Source: an uncultured Clostridia bacterium (GTDB lineage: Bacteria > Bacillota > Clostridia > HGM11514). From it: 64,000 nucleotides of DNA. Position numbers and translations under genes: made by a program. The stretch covers positions 6,457 to 70,456 of the forward strand of contig CAKSKB010000016.1 in assembly GCA_934464705.1 (NCBI GenBank). The letters are read 5' to 3'. Shown piece after piece: positions 8,481 to 17,172 of the stretch. How positions within the stretch are numbered: the stretch's first letter is position 1; each line of letters opens with the position of its first letter. The notes beneath the pieces are model-generated. The model saw nothing but the letters and a program-made list of their open reading frames with translations, did not search any database and was not told where the DNA came from.

Positions 8481-8540
8481 ATGAAAAAACTTATTACATT
8501 ATTTATGATACCATGTTTTGCTCAAAAAATCAAGCCCTAA
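8481..8540 (+). CDS. 19-residue peptide frame, copy 2
   Basis: Copy 2 of the short frame, ending KIKP instead of KIKS. The ribosome site, spacing and stop codon are conserved between copies. The same uncertainty applies as for copy 1: micropeptide or degenerate signal-peptide remnant. Confidence 0.3.
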   Translation: MKKLITLFMIPCFAQKIKP

Positions 8541-8608
8541 TTTTGTTGATTATGCACAATATTTATATACGGTTTTTGTGCAACTTGAACAAAAAACTTC
8601 CATTTAAT

Positions 8609-8641
8609 ATCCCCATCAAAACAATCCGTTTTGATGGGGAT
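8609..8641 (-). terminator. terminator of the SGNH hydrolase gene at 8647
   Basis: A perfect 14-bp stem (8609-8622 with 8628-8641) lies 5 nt after the stop codon, followed on the minus strand by an A/T-rich stretch without a clean T-run. Confidence 0.65.
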
Positions 8642-8646
8642 GCTTA

Positions 8647-10608
8647 TCAGTTAAAATAATTGATTTCAAAAACCGATGTGGAAACACCGCCGTCATCCGT
8701 AACTCCGATATACTGCATATTTTTGAGTTCCGAATTTACAGGTTCCATAGAATCGGATGAAAATGTTGTAAGATGAATTTCAGAATCGCTTTCGGCAGCC
8801 GTAATGTCAATTGCAAATTCTGCGCTCTCGCCTGCCGCCAATGTCTTTGAAATTATTCTTGTGCCGGTGAGAATTTTATAATCACCGTTCTTTTTATATG
8901 TAGCCGCAAGAATCTGCACTGTTGCACTTTGCTCGCCAACATTTATAAGCGTACCGCTAAAGGTGTTTTGACCGATACCGGGCTTTTCTGCATCCTTACC
9001 GTCTACCTTGACCGCAACAGGTGTTTTGAAGCCGATTTTTCCGGTCGGTCTGTTGATTCTTACCGGTGCGGTTTCTGATGATTTACCGACATCGCCGTTT
9101 TCATTTTTGGGTATTACAGAAAATTTAATGTACTTGCCCAAATCTTCATTTTTCAGAATATAGCTTGTTTTATCGCTCACTTTAGTATAAGTGCCGTTTT
9201 CTGAATCGCTGATATAAAAACCGATATCAGAGCCGCTTTCTTTATACATTTTGCAGCTGTAATCATAAGATGCAGTGATATTTGCCCCTACAACCGCAGT
9301 CGTTATCTTTACATTATCCGCATGTGGAGCAACCCTCGGCATTGCCTTATCAACAACCAGGTATGCGATATTAAGTTCAAGACCGCTTCCGCCTTCGTTG
9401 GGATTTTTGGTATTATCATCAACTGCAGCAGTGTTAAGAACGCCCTTGGCTACAAATTTATACTTTCCGTAAGGAAGACCGCTCACAAGCGTCTGACCAC
9501 AGCATCTGCCCGTATCGGTTTTATAATACATTGCTGTTGTTCCGGTCTTAACCGCCTTACCGCTCTCATCATAAACCGTGTATTCAAGCTTTGCATTATT
9601 CTTGGTTCTTAAATAATCAATGCCTATTCCGCGGCCGGTAAACTCATATTCTATAGTTGCCTTTGTACCGTCATCGCTGTGCATATAACCGTCACGGAAG
9701 AACCTTTCGGGGTAATTTCCCATATTTCCGGTCATATCAATCGGTCTGTAAGACTTTTTCGACCAATCACCGCCAAGTTTTACGCCGTCGCTTTTAAGCG
9801 GAATTTCCTCAATTTCGCCGAAAACATAATCTCCGTAAGGTTCGGTATCGGGGTCAAGTTTTTTGAATGCCTTAGCCTTGTCTTTGGTGAGCATTTCGAT
9901 AATCCGTTTTGTATAAACATCATAACCGCTATCATTAGGGTGAGTTCCGTCGCCTGTTAATGTGCCTGCGGCGCCGGCTTCCCATATATACTTGCCTTCC
10001 TTGACTCCCGCCCAGATATAATCGTTAAGGTTTATACCGTATATACCGTAACGCTCGGCAACTGCACTTTGTGCATCGATTGCATTTTCAACAGCTTTTC
10101 CGTCCCTGTTACCGTTCTTATTCACCGAATCAACCGAGGTTGTGTAAATAAATATTATCACAGGTATCTTTTTGAAAGACAGAAGCTGGCGCACGATTGA
10201 CTCGGTTTTCTGAGAAAGGGACATTCCCTTTTCATAGGCATCGTTAACCGCAAATTCAACAAATACCACATCGGGTGCCGTATCCGTATCAAGCCCGAGG
10301 TCTTTTCTCACCCGCTGCATTCCGTATTCCGAGCCGGTACCGCCTATTGCAGCGTTCTTCTCGATAACATTCTTATTCGGATAATTCACCTTAAAATACT
10401 CGTTTACCACCCTTGTCGTCCATCTGTTCTGAATTTTGGACGCACCTGAGCCTTCCGTAATCGAACCTCCCAGAAAGCCGACAATTAAATCACCCGACTT
10501 ATTATTGAGATTGTCCGCACCGTATGTAACCGACGCATTGTCGGCAAATGCCGATACTCCCGAAAAGCAAATAAGCAGCGCAAGCATAAACAAAATAATC
10601 TTTTTCAT
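8647..10608 (-). CDS. secreted SGNH/GDSL-family hydrolase, multidomain (copy A)
   Basis: A 653-residue exported esterase-like protein. A signal peptide (1-22, ending SGVSAFA) leads into an SGNH domain (about 35-245): GFLGGSITEGSG with the nucleophile Ser49, AAIGGTGSEYGM (block II), VFVEFAVND (block III) and DGTHPNDSGY (block V, catalytic Asp-His). A beta-sandwich region and a C-terminal Ig-like region (about 440-653) follow, probably for carbohydrate or wall contact. In this superfamily such enzymes often deacetylate polysaccharides; the substrate here is unknown. It is a close paralogue of the gene upstream at 10758-12734 and probably arose by tandem duplication. A predicted promoter at 10637-10664 makes it independently transcribed. 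Confidence 0.88.
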   Translation of the reverse strand: MKKIILFMLALLICFSGVSAFADNASVTYGADNLNNKSGDLIVGFLGGSITEGSGASKIQNRWTTRVVNEYFKVNYPNKNVIEKNAAIGGTGSEYGMQRVRKDLGLDTDTAPDVVFVEFAVNDAYEKGMSLSQKTESIVRQLLSFKKIPVIIFIYTTSVDSVNKNGNRDGKAVENAIDAQSAVAERYGIYGINLNDYIWAGVKEGKYIWEAGAAGTLTGDGTHPNDSGYDVYTKRIIEMLTKDKAKAFKKLDPDTEPYGDYVFGEIEEIPLKSDGVKLGGDWSKKSYRPIDMTGNMGNYPERFFRDGYMHSDDGTKATIEYEFTGRGIGIDYLRTKNNAKLEYTVYDESGKAVKTGTTAMYYKTDTGRCCGQTLVSGLPYGKYKFVAKGVLNTAAVDDNTKNPNEGGSGLELNIAYLVVDKAMPRVAPHADNVKITTAVVGANITASYDYSCKMYKESGSDIGFYISDSENGTYTKVSDKTSYILKNEDLGKYIKFSVIPKNENGDVGKSSETAPVRINRPTGKIGFKTPVAVKVDGKDAEKPGIGQNTFSGTLINVGEQSATVQILAATYKKNGDYKILTGTRIISKTLAAGESAEFAIDITAAESDSEIHLTTFSSDSMEPVNSELKNMQYIGVTDDGGVSTSVFEINYFN

Positions 10609-10636
10609 TATGACTACCTCTCTTATATAATATAAT

Positions 10637-10664
10637 ATTATAATTATATATCAAAATACATCAA
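10637..10664 (-). promoter_or_regulatory. possible promoter of SGNH copy A
   Basis: TTGATG (10664-10659), a 16-nt spacer and TATAAT (10642-10637) on the minus strand. The region is very A/T-rich, so chance matches are possible. The rest of 10609-10757 shows nothing else, and no terminator for the upstream paralogue was found in it. Confidence 0.45.
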
Positions 10665-10757
10665 AATAAAATATCGTATCACAACATGATTTTTCAGTTC
10701 CGCTGCTTGCAAAATCAATTAAAGTATCAAATCCGACATCCTGAATAATACGGTTAA

Positions 10758-12734
10758 TTACTTTATAAATGAGTTAATTCTGTAAATGGTGGTTGCAATG
10801 CCGCCCTCATCGTCCGTGCCAACATATTCAACAGGGGCTGCGGAAGCAATTACCGGCTCCATTGAGTCAGCACAGATTGCGTAAAGCACAATTTCGGTAT
10901 CACTTTCAGCTGCAGTGATTTCTACTGTGAAATCAGCGGTTTTGCCGCCTTCAATCGCCTTTGAAACAACCTTGGAACCCGTAAGATATTTATATTCACC
11001 GACAGTTTTATATGTTGCGGCTACAACATTTACCGTAACATTACCGCTGCCCGAGTTCGCAAGAGAGCCGGAAAATGCATTTGTACCTACGCCCGGCTTT
11101 GCTGCATCGGCACCGTTTACTTTAACAGAAACAGGCGATGCGAAAGACAGTTCGCCGGTAGGTCTTACAACCTTGGTTGCGGCCGAATATACCGTTTTAC
11201 CCGAAATGCCTTCTGTATTTTTCGGTGTTACACCAAATTTTATGTATTTACCCAAATCTTCCGGCTTAACGGTATAGCTTGTGCCGTCCGCAAGCTTTGT
11301 AAACTGTCCGTTTTCGGAATCGCTTACATAAATAGCTTTTTCCGAATCTTTTTCATCATAGAGTTTGCAGTTGAATTTATAGCTTCCGGTGATTTTCTTC
11401 CCGATAACCGCATTAGTGATTTTAACATCGCTTGCATACGGATTAATCTTCGGCATTGTCTTTTCAACAACAAAGTATCCCATGTTGAGCTGCAGCCCCG
11501 TTCCGCCTCTGTCCGAGCGTTTACTGTTATCTTCCACAGCCTGGGCATTAAGCACGCCCTTTGCAACAATTTTATACTTTCCGTAAGGCAAATCACGAAC
11601 AAGCATATGACCGCAGCATCTGTCCCAATCCGCACTGTAATACATTTTTGTTGTACCGTTTTTAACGGCAGTGCCCTTCTCGTCATAAATTGTATACTGA
11701 AGGTCGGCGTTGTTTCTGTTTCTTACAAAATCAATGCCTATTGCTCTGCCGGTAAACTCAAACTCGATTGTGGCGCTTGTACCGTCCTCAACCTTCATAT
11801 ATCCTTCTCTGAAAAACCTCTGCGGATACTTTGAATCCTTATAAGAACCCATATCAATCAAAGAATAGGTCTGCTTCTGCCAATTACCGCTGAGTTGAAC
11901 CCTGTCGCCCGTAAACGGAACTTCCTCAATCTCGCCGTAAACATAGTCGCAGTACGGCGGAGTGTCGGGGTCAAGTTTTTTGAAAACCTTTGATTTATCG
12001 CGGTTAAAAAGCTCAACTATTCTGTCGGCATAAACCTTATAACCGGCATTGTTGGGATGCGTTCCGTCGGCTGTTAAGGATTTTGAATCTCTTACAATCC
12101 AAGTCCACTTGCCGTCCTTAACGCCTTCCCAGACATATTTGTTGAGGTCAACCTCATATATGCCATAGTTTTCGGCAACCGCATGGTCCGCCGCAATTGC
12201 GTTTTCAACGCACGAAGAGGCTGTTCCCTCACCGTTAAGCGACTTCTTCGATGTTGTATAAACAAACACGATTACCGGAATTTTAGGAAGCGCCAGGAGC
12301 TGGCGGACTATAGATTCCATCTGATTGGAAATAGTCATTCCGCCGCCGCCCGCATCGTTAACCGCGAACTCCACAAACACAACATCAGGCGTGGAAGCGG
12401 AATCAAGCGCAAGGTCTTTTCTCATACGAATCATGCCGTATGCAGAACCCGTACCGCCGATTGACGCATTGCGTTCAATAACATTTTTATTGGGGTAATT
12501 CACTTTAAAATACTCGTTTACGACCTTTGTTGACCATCTGTTCTGAATCCCGTTCGAGTGTGCGCCTTCCGTAATCGAACCGCCGAGGAACCCGATAACC
12601 AAGTCGCCGGACTGATTATTCAGGTTGTCTGCACCGTATGTACGCGAAGCTCCCGAATCTGCCGAAACTGCGATTGCGCTTATGCACGAAAACACAAGAA
12701 TCAGTGACAAAATCATACAAATAATCTTTTTCAT
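10758..12734 (-). CDS. secreted SGNH/GDSL-family hydrolase, multidomain (copy B)
   Basis: A 658-residue paralogue of copy A with the same architecture: signal peptide 1-25 (ending AVSADS), SGNH domain with GFLGGSITEGAH (Ser53), IGGTGSAYGM, FVEFAVND and DGTHPNNAGY, then a beta-sandwich and an Ig-like tail. The two proteins align along their whole length; for instance YGADNLNN, NRWSTKVVNEYFKVNYPNKN and FFREGYM have clear counterparts. Export is Sec-dependent and there is no wall anchor, so the enzymes are probably released or held by the C-terminal domains. The substrate is not identifiable from sequence. Confidence 0.88.
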   Translation of the reverse strand: MKKIICMILSLILVFSCISAIAVSADSGASRTYGADNLNNQSGDLVIGFLGGSITEGAHSNGIQNRWSTKVVNEYFKVNYPNKNVIERNASIGGTGSAYGMIRMRKDLALDSASTPDVVFVEFAVNDAGGGGMTISNQMESIVRQLLALPKIPVIVFVYTTSKKSLNGEGTASSCVENAIAADHAVAENYGIYEVDLNKYVWEGVKDGKWTWIVRDSKSLTADGTHPNNAGYKVYADRIVELFNRDKSKVFKKLDPDTPPYCDYVYGEIEEVPFTGDRVQLSGNWQKQTYSLIDMGSYKDSKYPQRFFREGYMKVEDGTSATIEFEFTGRAIGIDFVRNRNNADLQYTIYDEKGTAVKNGTTKMYYSADWDRCCGHMLVRDLPYGKYKIVAKGVLNAQAVEDNSKRSDRGGTGLQLNMGYFVVEKTMPKINPYASDVKITNAVIGKKITGSYKFNCKLYDEKDSEKAIYVSDSENGQFTKLADGTSYTVKPEDLGKYIKFGVTPKNTEGISGKTVYSAATKVVRPTGELSFASPVSVKVNGADAAKPGVGTNAFSGSLANSGSGNVTVNVVAATYKTVGEYKYLTGSKVVSKAIEGGKTADFTVEITAAESDTEIVLYAICADSMEPVIASAAPVEYVGTDDEGGIATTIYRINSFIK

Positions 12735-12768
12735 TCAGTATCTCTCCTTATAGTTAAAATATAATCTT

Positions 12769-12797
12769 ATTTTATCACAAAAGCCATGCAAAGTCAA
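12769..12797 (-). promoter_or_regulatory. promoter of SGNH copy B
   Basis: TTGACT (12797-12792), a 17-nt spacer and TAAAAT (12774-12769) on the minus strand, about 35 nt before the start codon, with AAGGAGAG as ribosome site. Confidence 0.75.
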
Positions 12798-12835
12798 GTG
12801 TTTTGCACAGCTTTTTGGTTGTTACATATTAAATT

Positions 12836-13540
12836 TTATTGAAAAACATCATTTTTGTCAAGAGCGTTTTCAAATTTATATGCACTTAAGTTTCCGTCCG
12901 GATTAACAAAACCGAGATACACATCGGAAGTTTTTCCTATACCAAGTCCGGCAAGCTGTTTTTGAATCCAATTCTCGTCCAGTCCCGCTTTTTTGAGGTT
13001 TTCTTTCATTATGCAGCCGTCTAAAATAACATTTATGCAAATGCTGTCCTCCGAAACTGGATTTTTAATATCCGAATTGGTTGCGGGGCGAGCCGAAGCC
13101 TTCGGCAAAACCGAAATCTTTCCGTTTGATTCGAGCACTGCCGTTTTAACATCATCCAAATTGAAATATCCGCTCACTCTCATCTGCGTAAGCATATCGT
13201 TTATGTCGAGTTTCGCCATTTTGAGATTTTCACGGTATATTTTTCCGTTATTCATAAGTATTACGGATTTCCCGGCAAGAAAACGCCTGACCGCCACGGA
13301 CTTATTTGTCACAACTGAAAACAGCCACGAAAGTATGCCGTAGGCAATCATAGCGACAAGCGGTTTTTCAAAATGCTCTATATCCGTTGCCATTTCGGCG
13401 GCTATCGAGCCTATTGTTATGCCGTTTATATAGTCGAACATATTAAGTTCGGACATCTGACGGTTACCGATTAGCTTTGAAAGCAGAAACAGCACCGCAA
13501 ACGATACAACAGACAGCACAATCACATAAAAAATACTCAC
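12836..13540 (-). CDS. DUF421 (YetF-type) membrane protein
   Basis: A 234-residue member of the DUF421 family. The N-terminal third has three membrane segments (residues 3-23, about 40-58 and 62-80). The cytoplasmic or extracytoplasmic remainder contains the repeated (R)VSGYFNLDDVKTAVLESNGKI-like fold and a second half ending NPDGNLSAYKF. In sporeforming relatives YetF-like proteins act at the cell envelope; the molecular role is unclear. The start is GTG at 13540, with GAGGTGA upstream. Ribosome site and start codon both lie inside a 13-bp hairpin (see 13528-13564), so expression is probably lower than that of the upstream genes or conditional. Confidence 0.88.
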   Translation of the reverse strand: MSIFYVIVLSVVSFAVLFLLSKLIGNRQMSELNMFDYINGITIGSIAAEMATDIEHFEKPLVAMIAYGILSWLFSVVTNKSVAVRRFLAGKSVILMNNGKIYRENLKMAKLDINDMLTQMRVSGYFNLDDVKTAVLESNGKISVLPKASARPATNSDIKNPVSEDSICINVILDGCIMKENLKKAGLDENWIQKQLAGLGIGKTSDVYLGFVNPDGNLSAYKFENALDKNDVFQ

Positions 13541-13564
13541 ACAATCACCTCTTGTGTGAGTATT
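13528..13564 (-). promoter_or_regulatory. hairpin that combines an intrinsic terminator with the DUF421 ribosome site
   Basis: On the minus strand 13564-13552 pairs perfectly with 13544-13532 (13 bp, 7-nt loop) and is followed by TTTT. The loop holds GAGGTGA, the ribosome site, and the 3' arm holds the GTG start. It therefore resembles an attenuating terminator between the thioesterase gene and the DUF421 gene that also sequesters the start codon. Confidence 0.75.
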
Positions 13565-13573
13565 GTTCCCTAT

Positions 13574-14026
13574 TTATTTTTTCTTATTCTTTTTCGCCTG
13601 ATACTTATCAAACTTTGCCTTTTCCTCTTCGGTTTCAAGTTCAAGCTGAGGAACCGCCGTAGGCTTTCCGTCAGAATCGAGTGCAACGAAAGTAAGCCTT
13701 GCTTCGGTTGTTTTTCTCCTGTCGCCGGTCATTAAATTTTCGGCATAAACATTGACTTCAACGATCATTGATGTCGTCCCGACCCACGCAAGCTTTGACT
13801 TTATGCACACAAGCTGTCCTTCGGGTATCGGTTTTTTGAAAATTATTTTATCTATCGAAACGGTAGCAACAACACGATTGCTGTGCCGCTCCGCCGTAAG
13901 CGCCGCAGCAATATCTATCCAGTGCACCGTCTGACCGCCCAGCAGATTGCCGAGATGGTTCGTATCGCCCGGCAGCACCATCTGATTTGTTTCCACATAC
14001 GAATCCGATATTTTCTTTTTCTTCAT
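13574..14026 (-). CDS. acyl-CoA thioesterase, hotdog fold (YciA/BACH type)
   Basis: A 150-residue single-hotdog acyl-CoA hydrolase. The family signature LPGDTNHLGNLLGGQTVHWID carries the Asn and Asp used in catalysis. SIDKIIFKKPIPEG, followed by a strand pairing GTTSMIVEVNVYAEN, completes the fold, and ARLTFVALDSDGKPT is typical of the group. The C-terminus is a lysine-rich tail (AKKNKKK). The ATG overlaps the stop of the radical SAM gene as ATGA. It probably recycles CoA from medium or long acyl thioesters; chain length cannot be read from sequence. Confidence 0.9.
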   Translation of the reverse strand: MKKKKISDSYVETNQMVLPGDTNHLGNLLGGQTVHWIDIAAALTAERHSNRVVATVSIDKIIFKKPIPEGQLVCIKSKLAWVGTTSMIVEVNVYAENLMTGDRRKTTEARLTFVALDSDGKPTAVPQLELETEEEKAKFDKYQAKKNKKK

Positions 14027-14970
14027 AAAGCACTTCCTCCGAGATAATTATAAAAATCGCCTTGCTTATATCCGTTTTCTTTCATGATAAGGTCAATTTC
14101 ATCCCTTATTTTCCACCAGCTCATATTCCAGTTGCAGAAAAGCGAATCGCCCTCCGGCGCTCTGGCGAGCAGCCTCTGAACCGCAATTCCGGGAGCGAGA
14201 GTCCTCAGAAAAGCGATGACGCGCTTCACATACTCATCCTTTGAAATGACAGCAAATTCTCCTCTTTTATACATTCTGCCCATTTCGGAATCCTTTAATA
14301 TATAAAGCGAGTGAAGCTTTACGGTATCCGCATGCAGAGCAGATACTATTTTTGCGGTTTCGATACAGTCGTCAAAATCGTCCCACGGAAGATTAAGGAT
14401 AACATGAACACCCGTTTCTATACCGAATTCCTTCAGCATTATCATTGCGTCGATAAACTCAGCAAGGGAATGTCCGCGGTTAATCTTCTTAAGAGTATGA
14501 TAATTAACCGTTTGCAGCCCGAGTTCTACCGAAACGCATACGCCGGTTTGCTTTTCAAAATTCTTAAACATTTCAAGGAGTTCACGGCTTATACAGTCCG
14601 GTCTTGTCGAAAGCGCAATTTCGACAATGCCGTTTCCCACAGCCTCATACATATATTTTTCAAGCTCGGGGAGCGGAAGGTATGTATTTGTATAATTCTG
14701 AAAATACGCAATGAACTTTTTGGCGCCGTAAGCATTTCCGATTCGCTGCCTGTTAAGTTCAAGCTGCTCTTTTATGTCAATATCCGCAGAATACATTTCA
14801 AACCCGGTTCCGCTGTCGCCGCAGAAAATACAGCCGCCGCAGGATATTCTGCCGTCACGGTTCGGACAGGTACACGGAAGGCTTACGGGGAGCTTATATA
14901 CCTTTTCGCCGTATTTATTTTTAAGAAAGTCCGAATACTTATAATAAATAAAAATCACCGCTTTTTTCAA
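14023..14970 (-). CDS. radical SAM protein of the YhcC (TIGR01212) family
   Basis: A 315-residue radical SAM enzyme. The iron-sulfur cluster cysteines lie in PCTCPNRDG...GGCIFCGDSG, the long-spaced pattern typical of YhcC-type proteins rather than plain CX3CX2C. SLHSLYILKDS and IALSTRPDCI are conserved in the family. YhcC family members are linked to RNA or sulfur chemistry without a firmly established reaction, so no substrate is claimed. The start used here is a TTG without a visible ribosome site; a GTG four codons later is an alternative. It heads an operon with the thioesterase. Confidence 0.85.
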   Translation of the reverse strand: MKKAVIFIYYKYSDFLKNKYGEKVYKLPVSLPCTCPNRDGRISCGGCIFCGDSGTGFEMYSADIDIKEQLELNRQRIGNAYGAKKFIAYFQNYTNTYLPLPELEKYMYEAVGNGIVEIALSTRPDCISRELLEMFKNFEKQTGVCVSVELGLQTVNYHTLKKINRGHSLAEFIDAMIMLKEFGIETGVHVILNLPWDDFDDCIETAKIVSALHADTVKLHSLYILKDSEMGRMYKRGEFAVISKDEYVKRVIAFLRTLAPGIAVQRLLARAPEGDSLFCNWNMSWWKIRDEIDLIMKENGYKQGDFYNYLGGSAL

Positions 14971-15039
14971 TTTGGGTATTTATTTTTTCGTTCATTTGTG
15001 ATATACTTTAATATATACGATTTTAAAGGAGCAATTTCA

Positions 15040-15570
15040 ATGTCAACATACAGAAGAATGAAGTTTGACCCGATGGATATAAAGGTCATTATTCTATATA
15101 TACTCTACCACGCCGGGATACCGCTTTCCGCAGCGGAAATAACGGATATAATCCTTGCCGATTCGCTTCTCGACTTTTTTGAAGCGCACATGTACATAAC
15201 CATGCTGATAAAAGACGGTCAGATTGAGCACATAATGAGCGAGGACAAGTATATTCTTACCGACGACGGAAAAAACGGAGCGGAATTTTTCTATCGCAGA
15301 ATTCCGTACTCAATCAGAAGCAAGATTGAAGAAAACCTCAAAATCATGAAAAAGGACGAAATTATGCGTGAGCTTGTTTCTGCGGATTTTGAGGCGGTTT
15401 CCGAAAGCGAATATCTTGTGCACCTCAAAATGATTGAAAACCGCTTTGAGCCGCCCGTAATCGACCTTAAAATAAGGGTCGGCGACCGCAATGCCGCAAA
15501 CGAGCTGTGCAAGGCATGGAGGAGCAATTATTCGGAAATTTACTCCAGAATCACCTCAGCCTTGTTTTAA
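15040..15570 (+). CDS. DUF4364 family protein
   Basis: A 176-residue protein of the clostridial DUF4364 family. The frame is open far upstream, but the ATG at 15040 follows AAAGGAG and the product begins MSTYRRMKFDPMDIKVIILY, as the family does. The N-terminal 90 residues look like a winged helix (PLSAAEITDIILADSLLDFF ... KYILTDDGKNGAEFF), so a DNA-binding role is likely but unproven. A beta-rich C-terminal domain follows. It is divergent from the radical SAM gene and overlaps the tail of tadA by 20 nt on the opposite strand. Confidence 0.85.
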   Translation: MSTYRRMKFDPMDIKVIILYILYHAGIPLSAAEITDIILADSLLDFFEAHMYITMLIKDGQIEHIMSEDKYILTDDGKNGAEFFYRRIPYSIRSKIEENLKIMKKDEIMRELVSADFEAVSESEYLVHLKMIENRFEPPVIDLKIRVGDRNAANELCKAWRSNYSEIYSRITSALF

Positions 15571-15994
15571 AAAAGTCCTGCATAAGCCGGCGTGCTTCAT
15601 CGGCATATTCGCCCATGAAGATGTCGGTTTTTTTGTAAGCATCGGTCGATAAAAACAGGTTAACCGTGCTTCCGCAGGCGCCGGACAGCGGCTCAAAAGC
15701 GCCGAAATACAGCTTTGAAATTCTTGAATTTATTATAGCCCCGGCGCACATCGGGCACGGCTCGACCGTAACATATATTTCGCAGCCGTCCAGATATTTT
15801 CTGCCGAGGCTTGCACAGGCGTTCCTTATAGCAAGCACCTCTGCATGAGCCGTCGGGTCGGAAAGTCTTTCGCACATATTATGCGCCGACGATACTATAC
15901 GCCCGTTTTCGGCGATTACCGCCCCGACAGGGATTTCCCCTTCCGAAAACGCCGTTTTTGCTTCATCAAGCGCAGCAAGCATAAAATCGTTCAT
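15551..15994 (-). CDS. tadA: tRNA-specific adenosine deaminase
   Basis: TadA (147 aa) deaminates A34 to inosine in the tRNA-Arg anticodon. The zinc site is visible: HAEVLAI (His ligand and catalytic Glu) and PCPMCAGAI (two Cys ligands). LYFGAFEPLSGACGS is typical of the family's nucleic acid-facing loop. I place the start at the ATG at 15994 (MNDFMLAALDEA); an in-frame TTG 12 nt further upstream is less likely. Neither has a strong ribosome site. The 3' ends of tadA and the DUF4364 gene overlap tail to tail. Confidence 0.95.
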   Translation of the reverse strand: MNDFMLAALDEAKTAFSEGEIPVGAVIAENGRIVSSAHNMCERLSDPTAHAEVLAIRNACASLGRKYLDGCEIYVTVEPCPMCAGAIINSRISKLYFGAFEPLSGACGSTVNLFLSTDAYKKTDIFMGEYADEARRLMQDFFKTRLR

Positions 15995-16009
15995 AATTAT
16001 TACCAAACA

Positions 16010-16030
16010 AAACGGGCTTTTTAAGCCCGT

Positions 16031-16032
<2 letters not shown>
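16010..16032 (-). terminator. terminator of the dnaG-rpoD-rpoD operon
   Basis: A 10-bp perfect stem (16010-16019 with 16023-16032, TTT loop) overlaps the last sigma gene's stop codon. On the minus strand it is followed by GTTTGG, so the T-run is short. Confidence 0.7.
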
Positions 16033-17119
<1,087 letters not shown>

Positions 17120-17172
17120 TTTCCCAATCCCCTTTCCTGCAAAGCAGTCAGGTATTTATTACACGAGTTACA

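Larger units (their letters stand above)
8417..8583. repeat. tandem repeat, unit 2
   Basis: Second copy of the block at 8229-8395, offset by 188 bp. The terminator-like stem keeps its pairing despite a base change, through a G-U pair. Similarity ends after TGCAAC on the right side of both copies. Confidence 0.92.

Noticed and set aside
8229..8583. CRISPR array or insertion sequence at the tandem repeats
   Set aside because: Only two long units, no spacer structure, no transposase and no terminal inverted repeats.
14311..15039. Open frame upstream of the DUF4364 gene on the plus strand, in frame with it
   Set aside because: It is the antisense shadow of the radical SAM gene. The ribosome site and family start are at 15040.
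16004..16006. TTG start for tadA 12 nt upstream
   Set aside because: Neither start has a clear ribosome site, but the ATG at 15994 gives the usual family N-terminus and avoids the extra residues.
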